Assembly: GCF_002210285.1 (NCBI RefSeq)
Contig: NZ_MWQE01000006.1
Span: 110,699-174,698, forward strand
Direction: 5' to 3'
Source: Fibrobacter sp. UWR2
GTDB taxonomy: Bacteria; Fibrobacterota; Fibrobacteria; Fibrobacterales; Fibrobacteraceae
Length of the DNA: 64,000 nt
Below the pieces are notes generated by a model, which was given only the letters and a program-made list of their open reading frames with translations, made no database searches and was not told the DNA's origin. Numbering within the stretch: position 1 is the first letter of the stretch; every line of letters starts with the position of its first letter. The position numbers and the translations under genes are program-made. Positions 27,052-35,251 of this stretch are shown here, in pieces.

Positions 27052-27127
27052 ACGCTTTGAAGGCAAAAATATCGCTACCCCTTTTTGCCAAAAGAATATA
27101 TTTTAAAGGCAAAATGGAGACTGGGGT

Positions 27128-27997
27128 ATGGTAGAAGAACGAATTCTTATCGTCGATGATAACGCCGAAGTTTTGCAGCAGACAAACGATTTGCTTTCGC
27201 AGGTCGGCTACAGTGTAGTCCAATGTTCGTCGGGCGAAGAAGCGCTCGAGTTCCTCGAGAAGGAGCGCGTCGACCTGGTGCTGCTAGATATCAACATGCC
27301 GAGCCTCAACGGCTACGAAGTTTGCCTGCGCATTAGGCAGGGGCATGCGCTCGACGATTTGCCCATCATATTCCTCACGAGCCGTGAAGATTCCGACAGC
27401 ATTGCGAAGGGGTTCCATGCCGGAGCATCTGATTTCGTGAGCAAGACTGCGGTTTCGGAGATTTTGCTGGCGCGCGTGAACGTGCACATTCGCCTGGCCC
27501 GCACGCTGCGCTACCTGCGCGATATTTCGTTGACCGACGACTTGACCGGTGCTTACAACCGCAGGCATGCGATGTATTCCCTGCGTGAATGGTTTGCCCG
27601 CAGCAAGCGATACGGCACGCATTTCTCCTTGATTTACTTTGACCTGAATGGTTTAAAACAAATTAACGACAGCTACGGCCACCAGGCGGGCGACCTGCTT
27701 TTGCGCGCGGTAGTGAACGCATGCAAAAAGTTGTTGCGCGAATCCGACCTACTGTTCCGAATGGGCGGCGACGAATTCATGGTGCTGTGCCCCGATACCG
27801 ACAAGCGCGGTGCGTTCATCTGCGCCGATCGTATGCTCGAGGCTGTGAAGGGCGTGACCATCGTGGACCAGACGGTTTCTTTTGCGTATGGCGTTGCGCA
27901 TTCGAGCGACGACTACAAGGACATGGACGACATGCTCCACAGCGCCGACGGCGCGATGTATGAAAACAAGATGCGAGCCCGCCAGGCCCGCAGATAA
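27128..27997 (+). CDS. Response regulator with GGDEF output (diguanylate cyclase)
   Basis: An N-terminal receiver domain (IVDDN, phospho-acceptor D54 in LVLLDINMPS, LTS and K106) is linked to a GGDEF domain with the canonical RMGGDEF (213-217) and LTDDLTGAYNRR, so phosphorylation should drive cyclic di-GMP synthesis, as in PleD/WspR-like proteins. The last helix is truncated compared with some members but all catalytic motifs are present. No kinase is adjacent. A GGAGACTGGGGT leader precedes the ATG. Confidence 0.92.
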   Translation: MVEERILIVDDNAEVLQQTNDLLSQVGYSVVQCSSGEEALEFLEKERVDLVLLDINMPSLNGYEVCLRIRQGHALDDLPIIFLTSREDSDSIAKGFHAGASDFVSKTAVSEILLARVNVHIRLARTLRYLRDISLTDDLTGAYNRRHAMYSLREWFARSKRYGTHFSLIYFDLNGLKQINDSYGHQAGDLLLRAVVNACKKLLRESDLLFRMGGDEFMVLCPDTDKRGAFICADRMLEAVKGVTIVDQTVSFAYGVAHSSDDYKDMDDMLHSADGAMYENKMRARQARR

Positions 27998-28024
27998 CTT
28001 TCTCGTCATTCTCGCGGCTTTCTT

Positions 28025-28100
28025 GTCATCCCCGCGGAGGCGGGGATCTTTAAAGCGCGCGGCTTTCTCGTCATCCCCGCGGAGGCGGGGATCTTTAAAG
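28025..28100. repeat. Two tandem copies of the palindromic element
   Basis: Two identical 31-base copies (28,025-28,055 and 28,070-28,100), 45 bases apart, of GTCATCCCCGC-GGA-GGCGGGGATC-TTTAAAG. Inner arms ATCCCCGC and GCGGGGAT form an 8-bp stem. The segment including the flanking GCGGCTTTCT is itself duplicated. A decayed first half (GTCATTCTCGCGG) lies just upstream at about 28,005. They lie between two convergent genes, where they could act as bidirectional terminators. Confidence 0.85.
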
Positions 28101-28102
28101 AA

Positions 28103-28741
28103 TTAAACAGCCTTCTTCACGCTGTCGAGGAGCGCCATCAGCCGCTTCTCGATTTCTTTCCAGTCGCCGCCTTGCATGAGCGCCGGCGCAAAAATGCTTG
28201 CCCCGAAGCTGAGCAGGTTTGCGCCTGCCTTCAGGTAGTCGCCCGCGTTCTGCGGGTTCACTCCGCCGCATGCCATGAGCGGTATGTCGCGGAACGGCCC
28301 TCGCAGCGCCTTGATGTATTCGGGCCCGCCCACGCAGTTTACCGGGAAGACTTTCACTGCGGTAGCGCCCAGGTCAAATGCCTTCTGCACTTCGGTCGGG
28401 GTGAGCGCTCCGGGGATAATCGGGATGCCCGCCGTGTTGGAATAGCGGATGATTTCGTTGCGCGTGTTCGGCGTGACAATGAATTCCGCGCCCGCGTCAA
28501 GCGCTTTTTTCAAGTCGCTCTCGTGGCGGACGGTGCCGGCACCCACCTTGATGTCGAAGGGCTTTGCCGCCTGCTTGAGTGCAGCGATAATCGATTCGGC
28601 ACCCTCGGTGTTCATGGTGACTTCAATTGCCTTCAGGCCGCATGCGGCCGCAGTCGTTACGCAGGCTCCTTCGCAGCCGCGAGGAATGTCGCGCAGAATC
28701 CCGATGACGGGAACTGCCTTTATAAATTCAAGAAAATCCAT
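28103..28741 (-). CDS. eda: 2-dehydro-3-deoxy-phosphogluconate / 4-hydroxy-2-oxoglutarate aldolase
   Basis: A 212-residue KDPG/KHG aldolase: general-base glutamate in AIEVTMNT (E40), the Schiff-base lysine in AVKVFPVN (K130) and GGVNPQN near the phosphate site. It cleaves KDPG to pyruvate and glyceraldehyde-3-phosphate, in the Entner-Doudoroff route or in uronate breakdown; edd is not nearby, so uronate use is equally possible. The start at 28,741 gives the standard N-terminus; the upstream extension to 28,831 is intergenic. Confidence 0.92.
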   Translation of the reverse strand: MDFLEFIKAVPVIGILRDIPRGCEGACVTTAAACGLKAIEVTMNTEGAESIIAALKQAAKPFDIKVGAGTVRHESDLKKALDAGAEFIVTPNTRNEIIRYSNTAGIPIIPGALTPTEVQKAFDLGATAVKVFPVNCVGGPEYIKALRGPFRDIPLMACGGVNPQNAGDYLKAGANLLSFGASIFAPALMQGGDWKEIEKRLMALLDSVKKAV

Positions 28742-28872
28742 GCCATTAGTATAGAATTTTTTTCCCAAAAAGGCAAAGGAAAATACACTTGATACAGTTG
28801 GTACATTTGTCCGCCCCTTGCTTGTACGCACCCGCTCAAAAAAGAATAACTTTGAGGAAAAAGAGGTTTCTT

Positions 28873-29880
28873 ATGAACATCAAGTATTTGCTCCCCTTCG
28901 CTGCCGCTTTTGCCCTTGTTGCCTGCGGTGATGACAATTCTACCGGCCCCGAACCGACTCCTGCATCTTCTGCGGTTGTCCCTGCGTCTTCCGCGACGGT
29001 TCCTGTGTCTTCTGAGGCACTCCCCGTTTCTTCGGAGACGGTTCCTGTATCTTCCGAGGCTTTGCCGGCGTCTTCTGCGACAGTCCCGGCGTCGTCTGCT
29101 TCTGTTGGCGGCATCGACCCCATCCCGCCTGCAGTTGATGGCCCGTATGACCCGAACAAGAAGTACACGTTCTACGGTGCGGAACTTACTGGCAAGGAAC
29201 AGTTCCTGTATGGCCGCTTCGAGGCTCGCATGAAGATGGCCGCCGTCTCGGGTTCCGTGAGCTCGATGTTCCTGAACTACGATCTGTCTTGGAAAAAGGG
29301 TACGGAACCGTGGAACGAAATCGATATCGAAATCCTCGGCAAGAACCCGGCCAAGTGGCAGTCCAATATCCTTACCCGCGAGGCGGATCCTTCCATTACG
29401 GACCTGACCGCCTCCGAAAAGATGCACGACTTTGCCTTCGATGCAACAAACGAATTTCATTTGTACGCAATCATCTGGACCCCGGAATACATCGCGTGGG
29501 AAATCGACAGCGTGGAAGTCCGCCGCGATACTCTCGGCATGAGCCGCGGCAAGCATGCCGATGCAGACCAGGTGAAGTTCATGACAGAAAAGCAGTCCCT
29601 CCGCTTTAACTTGTGGGTTTCGAATACCCCCTCGTGGACGGGCAAGTTCGCTCCGGAAAACCTGCCGGTTGAACAGCACATCGACTACGTGCGCGTGTAC
29701 GCTTACAATGCAGATACCAAGGACTTTACGCTCAGCTGGCAAGACGACTTCGACGGAGATTGGTTCGATACCAAGCGCTGGTCGGCGGGCAACTGGCAGA
29801 TGGAACAGGTGATGTACCGCGATTTGAACATCCGCGTAGAAAACGGCTACGCCAAGCTCCGCCTGGACTACGAACTTTAG
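28873..29880 (+). CDS. Circularly permuted GH16 beta-glucanase lipoprotein (lichenase type)
   Basis: A signal peptide with lipobox LVAC (C18), then a Ser/Pro/Val linker of heptad-like PxSSxx repeats (about residues 25-75), then a GH16 jelly roll. The active-site strand is WNEIDIEILGKNP with the two catalytic Glu flanking the Asp. The C-terminal 50 or so residues (WQDDFDGDWFDTKRWSAGNW, then IRVENGYAKLRL) are what lies at the N-terminus of ordinary GH16 enzymes, so the domain is circularly permuted as in the F. succinogenes 1,3-1,4-beta-glucanase. Here the Ser-rich linker is N-terminal. A surface mixed-linkage glucan hydrolase is likely. Confidence 0.9.
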   Translation: MNIKYLLPFAAAFALVACGDDNSTGPEPTPASSAVVPASSATVPVSSEALPVSSETVPVSSEALPASSATVPASSASVGGIDPIPPAVDGPYDPNKKYTFYGAELTGKEQFLYGRFEARMKMAAVSGSVSSMFLNYDLSWKKGTEPWNEIDIEILGKNPAKWQSNILTREADPSITDLTASEKMHDFAFDATNEFHLYAIIWTPEYIAWEIDSVEVRRDTLGMSRGKHADADQVKFMTEKQSLRFNLWVSNTPSWTGKFAPENLPVEQHIDYVRVYAYNADTKDFTLSWQDDFDGDWFDTKRWSAGNWQMEQVMYRDLNIRVENGYAKLRLDYEL

Positions 29881-29913
29881 TTTTTTCACTGTTCTCCTCC
29901 TAAATCAAAGTCT

Positions 29914-29937
29914 CCGGCCTCCGGCCGGGGATTTTTG
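29914..29937 (+). terminator. Terminator after the GH16 gene
   Basis: CCGGCC (29,914-29,919) pairs with GGCCGG (29,923-29,928) with a three-base loop and a following ATTTTTG, 34 bases after the GH16 stop. Confidence 0.75.
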
Positions 29938-29942
29938 TTGTT

Positions 29943-29970
29943 GTCATCCTCGCGTAGGCGAGGATCTTTT
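29943..29970. repeat. Palindromic element between the GH16 gene and alaS
   Basis: GTCATCCTCGCGTAGGCGAGG-type copy with arms ATCCTCGC and GCGAGGAT, followed by CTTTTTC. It keeps a perfect stem although bases differ from the 28,025 copies (C-to-T on one arm, G-to-A on the other): compensatory changes that suggest the folded structure matters. A T-rich tail could make it a second terminator. Confidence 0.8.
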
Positions 29971-30005
29971 TCTATCTTTACCCCCGAAAATAAAAGGGAC
30001 ACAAT

Positions 30006-32648
30006 ATGCCTACTATGACTTCTGCGCAGGTGCGCGAATCTTTCATCAAGTTCTTTGAATCCAAGGGCCACCTCTTTGTGCGTTCTTCGCCGGTGGTTCC
30101 GCATGACGACCCGACGCTCATGTTCACGAACGCGGGCATGAACCAGTTCAAGGCAATCTTCCTGGGCGACAATCCGAAGGGCTGGAAGCGCGCATGCAAC
30201 AGCCAGAAGTGCCTCCGTGTTTCGGGCAAGCACAACGACCTCGACGTGGTGGGCCGCGACAACTACCACCACACCTTCTTCGAGATGCTCGGCAACTGGA
30301 GCTTCGGTGACTACTACAAGAAAGAAGCCATCGCCTGGGCTTGGGAACTTTTGACCGAAGTGTGGAAGCTCCCGAAGGAACGCCTGTTTGCGACCGTGTA
30401 CCAGGACGATGACGAAGCCTGGCAGATTTGGAAGGACGTGTCCGGCCTCCCGGATGACCGCATCATGCGCTTCGACGCTCACTCTAACTTCTGGGAAATG
30501 GGTGACACCGGTCCATGCGGCCCCTGCTCCGAAATCCACTACGACCGCGGCGACCTCGCTACGCAGGCCGAAACGTTCAAGGACCCGATCAAGGGCGTGA
30601 ACGGCGAAAACGACCGCTACATCGAAATCTGGAACAACGTGTTCATGCAGTACGAACGCGTGAGCGACGGTTCCTTGATTCCGCTGAAGGCAAAGAACGT
30701 TGATACCGGTATGGGCTTCGAACGTATCTGCGCTATTCTCCAGGGCAAGACTAGCAACTACGACACCGACGTGTTCACCCCGATTATCGCGAAGATCGCT
30801 GAACTCTCTGGCGTTCCGTACAACGATGGCGAAGCCGGCACCCCGCACCGCGTGATTGCCGACCACATCCGCGCAATCTCCTTCGCTATTGCCGATGGCG
30901 CACTCCCGAGCAACGAAGGTCGAGGCTACGTGCTTCGCCGCATCTTGCGCCGTGCAAGCCGCTTTGCTCGCCTGCTCGGCCAGAAGAAGCCGTTCATTTG
31001 CCAGCTCGTTCAGGTTCTCGCCGACACGATGGGCGATGCCTTCCCGGAAATCCGCGAACGCAAGGAATTCGTGGCCTCCGTGATCAAGAGCGAAGAAGAA
31101 AGCTTTATCCGCACGCTCGACGCCGGCCTCGAACGCTTCGCCGCCATCTCCGCCGACTTGAAGAAGGGCGACAAGATTCCGGGCGACAAGGTGTTCCTCC
31201 TCTATGATACTTATGGATTCCCGCCGGACCTCACCGGCATTCTCGCCGAAGAAAAGGGCCTCCTCATCGATGAAGAAGGCTATGAGAAGTGCATGGAAGA
31301 ACAAAAGGCCCGCGCCCGCGCTAACATGAAGCAGGGCATCAACACGATGGGTACCGAAGGCTGGACGCAGTACAGCGAAGAAAGTACCAAGTTCGTGGGC
31401 TATGAACTCTCTGCTTGCGAAACGAAGGTTGTCCGCTGGCGTGAAGACAAGGGCGTGCTCAGCATCGTGCTCGAAACCTCTCCGTTCTACGCCGAAATGG
31501 GTGGCCAGGTCGGCGACAAGGGAACGCTCGTTTCCGCTGACTTGGAAATTGACGTGTTCGACACCGTGAAGGTGAACGACACCGCCCTCTGCCGCGGTAA
31601 GGTGAAGAAGGGTACGGCAAACGAAGAGACGATGGGCGCCGTGTTCATGGCGACCGTCGATAACGACCGCCGTAACGATATCCGCAAGAATCACTCTGCA
31701 ACGCACTTGCTCCAGGCTGCGCTCCGCCAGGTGCTCGGCACTCACGTTCAGCAGCAGGGTAGCTTTGTTTCGAACGAACTCCTCCGCTTCGACTTCAGCC
31801 ACTTCAACGCGATGACCGCCGAAGAAATCCAGAAGGTGGAAGACATCGTAAACGCGAAGGTCATGGAATGCCTGCCGGTCAACACCCAAGTGATGGGCGT
31901 GGACGAAGCCAAGGCAAGCGGTGCCATGGCCCTGTTCGGCGAAAAGTATGGCGACGAAGTCCGCGTCGTGAAGATGGGCTGCGCCAATGAAGAATTCTCC
32001 AAGGAACTCTGCGGTGGTTTGCACGTGCAGAACACCGGTAACATCGGCCTCGTGAAGATTGTTTCTGAATCCAGCGTGAGCGCTGGCGTGCGTCGTATCG
32101 AAGCCGTCTCTGGCCGTGGCGCTCTCGCCCTTCTCCGCGCTGGTACGCACATCCTGACCGCTCTCCGCGAACAGCTCCGCTGCAAGGACGTCGAAGTTCT
32201 CGACCGTATCCAGCAGACGTTCGCCAAGACGCAGAACCTCGAAAAGAGCCTGCAGTCCGTGAAGCTCGAACTTGCGACCCTCATCGCGGCCGAAGTCCTG
32301 AACGGCGGCATCAACGTGATGGGCGTGAACCTCTTCGTGCGTGAACTCAACATGCCCGAAGACAAGTACAAGGACTTGCTCGACGGCATTCAGAACAAAC
32401 TTGCGACTGACTCTGTCGCCGTGATTGCAAACAAGATCAATGGCGCGGGCAGTATCGCCGTGATGGTCGGCAAGGACGTTCAGGCCAAGGGCATCAAGGC
32501 CGGCGACCTCGTGAAGGATCTCGCGGCAGCCTGCGGTGGCAAGGGTGGTGGACGCCCGGACCGCGCTCAGGCCGGTACCAAGGAAGTCGACAAGATTGCC
32601 GGTGCCATCGCGAACGCCAACAACTGGATCCGCGCGAAACTCGGCTAA
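30006..32648 (+). CDS. alaS: Alanyl-tRNA synthetase
   Basis: An 880-residue AlaRS of standard length and order: class II aminoacylation core (TSAQVRESFIKFFESKGH, FTNAGMNQFK, RDNYHHTFFEMLGNWSFGDY, GMGFER), tRNA recognition region, editing domain with the zinc ligands HSATHLLQAAL (H-x3-H) and CGGLHVQNTG (C and H), and the C-terminal DHHA1-type C-Ala domain (ACGGKGGGRPDRAQAG). It charges tRNA-Ala and clears Ser/Gly mischarging. It sits alone with its own downstream hairpin terminator. Confidence 0.97.
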   Translation: MPTMTSAQVRESFIKFFESKGHLFVRSSPVVPHDDPTLMFTNAGMNQFKAIFLGDNPKGWKRACNSQKCLRVSGKHNDLDVVGRDNYHHTFFEMLGNWSFGDYYKKEAIAWAWELLTEVWKLPKERLFATVYQDDDEAWQIWKDVSGLPDDRIMRFDAHSNFWEMGDTGPCGPCSEIHYDRGDLATQAETFKDPIKGVNGENDRYIEIWNNVFMQYERVSDGSLIPLKAKNVDTGMGFERICAILQGKTSNYDTDVFTPIIAKIAELSGVPYNDGEAGTPHRVIADHIRAISFAIADGALPSNEGRGYVLRRILRRASRFARLLGQKKPFICQLVQVLADTMGDAFPEIRERKEFVASVIKSEEESFIRTLDAGLERFAAISADLKKGDKIPGDKVFLLYDTYGFPPDLTGILAEEKGLLIDEEGYEKCMEEQKARARANMKQGINTMGTEGWTQYSEESTKFVGYELSACETKVVRWREDKGVLSIVLETSPFYAEMGGQVGDKGTLVSADLEIDVFDTVKVNDTALCRGKVKKGTANEETMGAVFMATVDNDRRNDIRKNHSATHLLQAALRQVLGTHVQQQGSFVSNELLRFDFSHFNAMTAEEIQKVEDIVNAKVMECLPVNTQVMGVDEAKASGAMALFGEKYGDEVRVVKMGCANEEFSKELCGGLHVQNTGNIGLVKIVSESSVSAGVRRIEAVSGRGALALLRAGTHILTALREQLRCKDVEVLDRIQQTFAKTQNLEKSLQSVKLELATLIAAEVLNGGINVMGVNLFVRELNMPEDKYKDLLDGIQNKLATDSVAVIANKINGAGSIAVMVGKDVQAKGIKAGDLVKDLAAACGGKGGGRPDRAQAGTKEVDKIAGAIANANNWIRAKLG

Positions 32649-32674
32649 TTTGTTTTTTAATAAACTAAAGAAAA

Positions 32675-32709
32675 AAACTTACAACCTACCTTGACGTTGT
32701 AAGTTTATT
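32675..32709 (+). terminator. Long hairpin after alaS
   Basis: AAACTTACAAC (32,675-32,685) pairs perfectly with GTTGTAAGTTT (32,696-32,706), an 11-bp stem with a 10-base loop, with an A-rich run before and T/A-rich sequence after, so it could terminate from either side. Confidence 0.7.
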
Positions 32710-32764
32710 AAAATATATTTGTATACAAATTAGTTGATACCTTAAAAAAGAAGGAGTTCCCTCG

Positions 32765-34039
32765 ATGAATTCAAAAGTCCTCAAAGTACTGGCGGGCCTT
32801 TCGCTTGCCTCTATTCTCGCGGCATGCGGCGATTCCGACAGCAGCTCTGCGAGCGGCGAAAACGAACAGCCGCGTGACTCGGTGGTTGTCCGCGATAGCC
32901 TCAACTGGATTGATACCGTCCGCGTCATCGATAGCCTGCGCATCAAGGACAGCCTGCGCATCAGGGATAGCGTGCACATTGTCGACAGCATTAGCTACAA
33001 GATTGTCGAACGCGTCGAAGTCGTTGACAGCGTGAATATCATCGATAGCATCAACTACATCGACAGTACCCGCGTAATCGATAGCCTGAATATCATTGAT
33101 AGCCTGAACATCATCTTCAAGGACAGCACCCGCATCGTGGATAGCATTGTTACGCTTTCGGCGGAAAAAATCCTGGGCAAGTGCAGCGCCGAAAATGCTG
33201 GCCAGCTGAAGTTCGTCGAAATCAACAATGAAGACCGCTCTTACTATTGCGATATGGGAACGCACCTCTGGAGGATTGCTACCAATGAAGAGGTTATGAG
33301 CGCCCTCAACGACAAGTATGTGCGGCAGTCCCGCGTGATGGATTTTGTCCCGCTGGAAGATGTTCTTGCCAAGGTGGCTCCGGACGAACAGGTAATCATT
33401 GTAATTCGCCATGCAGAACGCGATGAAGATCTCTCCATAGCGAGTGCGTTGACGGATCTCGGAGTAGCCCAGTCCCAGGAACTGGGGGAAAAACTGATAT
33501 TCAGCCCGGAAATGTACTATGCCGGCTCGCAGTATCACCGTACCCACATGACGTACAACAATATTGCCAAGGGCCGCGCTGACTACGATACGCTCGGCGA
33601 TACCATGGCCGTGTTGAACGAAGGCTGGTTCACAAAGAGCTTCGATACCTACTATATGACCCTCTTTAGGGAAAACGATGATGGAAGGGGTGTCATGACC
33701 AGGTGGGCGGCCGAGGGCGGCTACACCGACGTTTTCTACGACGTGTCTCCCCGGTTCGCCGCATTGCTGGAAAATCACCTTATGCCGGCATTGAAGCGCT
33801 CCAAGAAGCAAGTTGGCATGTTCGTCTCGCACGACGTAATGATTATCCCGATGGTGTCGTACATATCCGAAAGGAGAATTACGATGAAGTACTACCTTGC
33901 CAAGCAGGGCGAATGGGACGGCGACAACTGGCTGAACTACCTGGCCGGTATCGCGATTTTATTCAAGCCGGACGGAACCAGGGTTTTCTACGCGGTCAAG
34001 GGCCTCGACTCGGGCACGATGAAACTCCCGATAGAATAA
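32765..34039 (+). CDS. Lipoprotein with hexapeptide repeats and a histidine-phosphatase domain
   Basis: A 424-residue protein with signal peptide and lipobox (ILAAC, C21), an acidic Ser-rich spacer, then from about residue 38 to 131 a run of six-residue units of the form D-S-(L/V/I)-x-(I/V)-x (for example DSLRIK DSLRIR DSVHIV). The C-terminal part is a histidine-phosphatase (phosphoglycerate-mutase-like) domain with RHAER (R about 214) carrying the phospho-accepting His and a second His in VSHD. A membrane-tethered extracellular phosphatase is likely; the substrate is unknown. A GGAGTT site precedes the ATG. Confidence 0.82.
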   Translation: MNSKVLKVLAGLSLASILAACGDSDSSSASGENEQPRDSVVVRDSLNWIDTVRVIDSLRIKDSLRIRDSVHIVDSISYKIVERVEVVDSVNIIDSINYIDSTRVIDSLNIIDSLNIIFKDSTRIVDSIVTLSAEKILGKCSAENAGQLKFVEINNEDRSYYCDMGTHLWRIATNEEVMSALNDKYVRQSRVMDFVPLEDVLAKVAPDEQVIIVIRHAERDEDLSIASALTDLGVAQSQELGEKLIFSPEMYYAGSQYHRTHMTYNNIAKGRADYDTLGDTMAVLNEGWFTKSFDTYYMTLFRENDDGRGVMTRWAAEGGYTDVFYDVSPRFAALLENHLMPALKRSKKQVGMFVSHDVMIIPMVSYISERRITMKYYLAKQGEWDGDNWLNYLAGIAILFKPDGTRVFYAVKGLDSGTMKLPIE

Positions 34040-34050
34040 CCCACCCTAAC

Positions 34051-34086
34051 GTCATCCTCGCCTTTGCTTTCGTCATCCCCGCGTTG
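34051..34086. repeat. Two partial copies of the palindromic element
   Basis: GTCATCCTCG (34,051-34,060) and GTCATCCCCGCG (34,072-34,083) are left halves only, lacking the returning GGCGGGGATC arm. They sit just outside the left repeat of the candidate mobile element. Confidence 0.55.
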
Positions 34087-34155
34087 TAATATGGCAAGCA
34101 GATTCAGCGTGATTTTGACATGTTTCTGCCAGGTTCGAAAAAGTAATTGGAAATT

Positions 34156-34171
34156 TGCGTCAGCTCGACTG
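34156..34171 (+). repeat. Left 16-bp direct repeat (candidate attachment site)
   Basis: TGCGTCAGCTCGACTG occurs here and, identical and in the same orientation, at 36,190-36,205. The left copy is 9 bases from the stop codon of the integrase gene, a usual position for an att core. No other copy was noticed in the window. A 16-base repeat in 64 kb can occur by chance, so the placement is the main argument. Confidence 0.5.
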
Positions 34172-34179
34172 AGAGAATG

Positions 34180-35022
34180 TCACCCCGTCGGGACGTTAAT
34201 CTTGAACTTTTCCATTTCGCGGTCGATGACCCTGTTGGAGTAGTTCGCGTAAATGAGCGTCGTCTCGATGTTGGCGTGGCCGAGCACCTTCGATATCACC
34301 TCGATGGGTACCCCGAAGGAGACGCACGAGGTCGCGAAGGTATGGCGGGCGATGTGCGCGTGCAGGCGGCTGTGGAAATCCAGCTTCTTGGCGGCGGCGC
34401 GTAGGTTCCTGTTGAACGTGGAATTGTCCACTACGTGCAGTGCCGTCTCGCCTGCGCCTTGCAGCAGGGCCACCGCTTGGGCGGGAATCGGGATGTAGAC
34501 CTGTGCGCCGGTCTTCTGCGTGAAGATGCGTATCTTGCCGTTGTGGATGTCGTGCGGGGTGAGCGCCTTGAGGTCCGAAAACCGCAGGCCCGTGAAGCAA
34601 GAGAATAGGAACGCCCGCAGCGCTTCGCGCTCAGAAAAATTGAGCCTGTCCGAATGTTCCATGAAGCCGGAGTACAGCTTTTCGAGCTCGTCCACTTCCA
34701 GGAACTCGCGCCGGTTGCGGACCTTCTTGAGCGTGATATTCTGCATGGGGTTGCGGCGGATCTTGCGCCTGCGGAGCAGTTCCTTGACGAACATCCGGAG
34801 TATGGAAAGCGAACGGTAGATGCAGCCGGCGCTGTTCTTGCGCGAGTGCATGAAGTCGATGTAGCCGATGACGAACGCCTCGGTTACGTCGCTGCATTCC
34901 ACCGCGGGCCTGTATAGCTGCAGCTTGTGCAGGTGGGAGAGGTAGGTCTCGTAGGTGTATCTCGACAGCGTGTTCGCCCTGGATTCCAGGATCGCGCGCG
35001 ATTCGGCGTAAAAGTCGCTCAT
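34180..35022 (-). CDS. Tyrosine recombinase / integrase
   Basis: A 280-residue tyrosine recombinase with an N-terminal SAM-like core-binding domain (about 1-100) and the catalytic domain. The catalytic set is complete: R147 (TGLRFSDL), probable K170, H223-x-x-R226 (HIAR), H249 (VLGHAN) and Y258 (TTLIYANY). It resembles Xer/XerD-size recombinases rather than large phage integrases. With the direct repeats and the neighbouring Rpn-like gene it looks like the mobility gene of a 2-kb element; an alternative is a chromosomal DNA-inversion or Xer-like enzyme. Confidence 0.88.
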   Translation of the reverse strand: MSDFYAESRAILESRANTLSRYTYETYLSHLHKLQLYRPAVECSDVTEAFVIGYIDFMHSRKNSAGCIYRSLSILRMFVKELLRRRKIRRNPMQNITLKKVRNRREFLEVDELEKLYSGFMEHSDRLNFSEREALRAFLFSCFTGLRFSDLKALTPHDIHNGKIRIFTQKTGAQVYIPIPAQAVALLQGAGETALHVVDNSTFNRNLRAAAKKLDFHSRLHAHIARHTFATSCVSFGVPIEVISKVLGHANIETTLIYANYSNRVIDREMEKFKINVPTG

Positions 35023-35251
35023 GGGCAGCTCCGTTTTTGAAAGGTCTATCTACCTATAAAACGATTTCGCGGCAAAAATGAGCCGAAAAACTTTGTTTAC
35101 ATGATGTTTTTTGGTTTTGCGGCGAGGAATTTATTGCGTAAACAAAAATTTTGGTACTGCTTTGGCTTATTTTGGACCCTTTATCCGTTTATATAGTAGA
35201 TAGGGACATCTCTATCCGCCTTTGCGGGGGCGTTCCCGCCTTAAGCATAAA

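Noticed and set aside
29886..32150. 754-codon minus-strand reading frame
   Set aside because: It is antisense to alaS and begins in intergenic repeat DNA.
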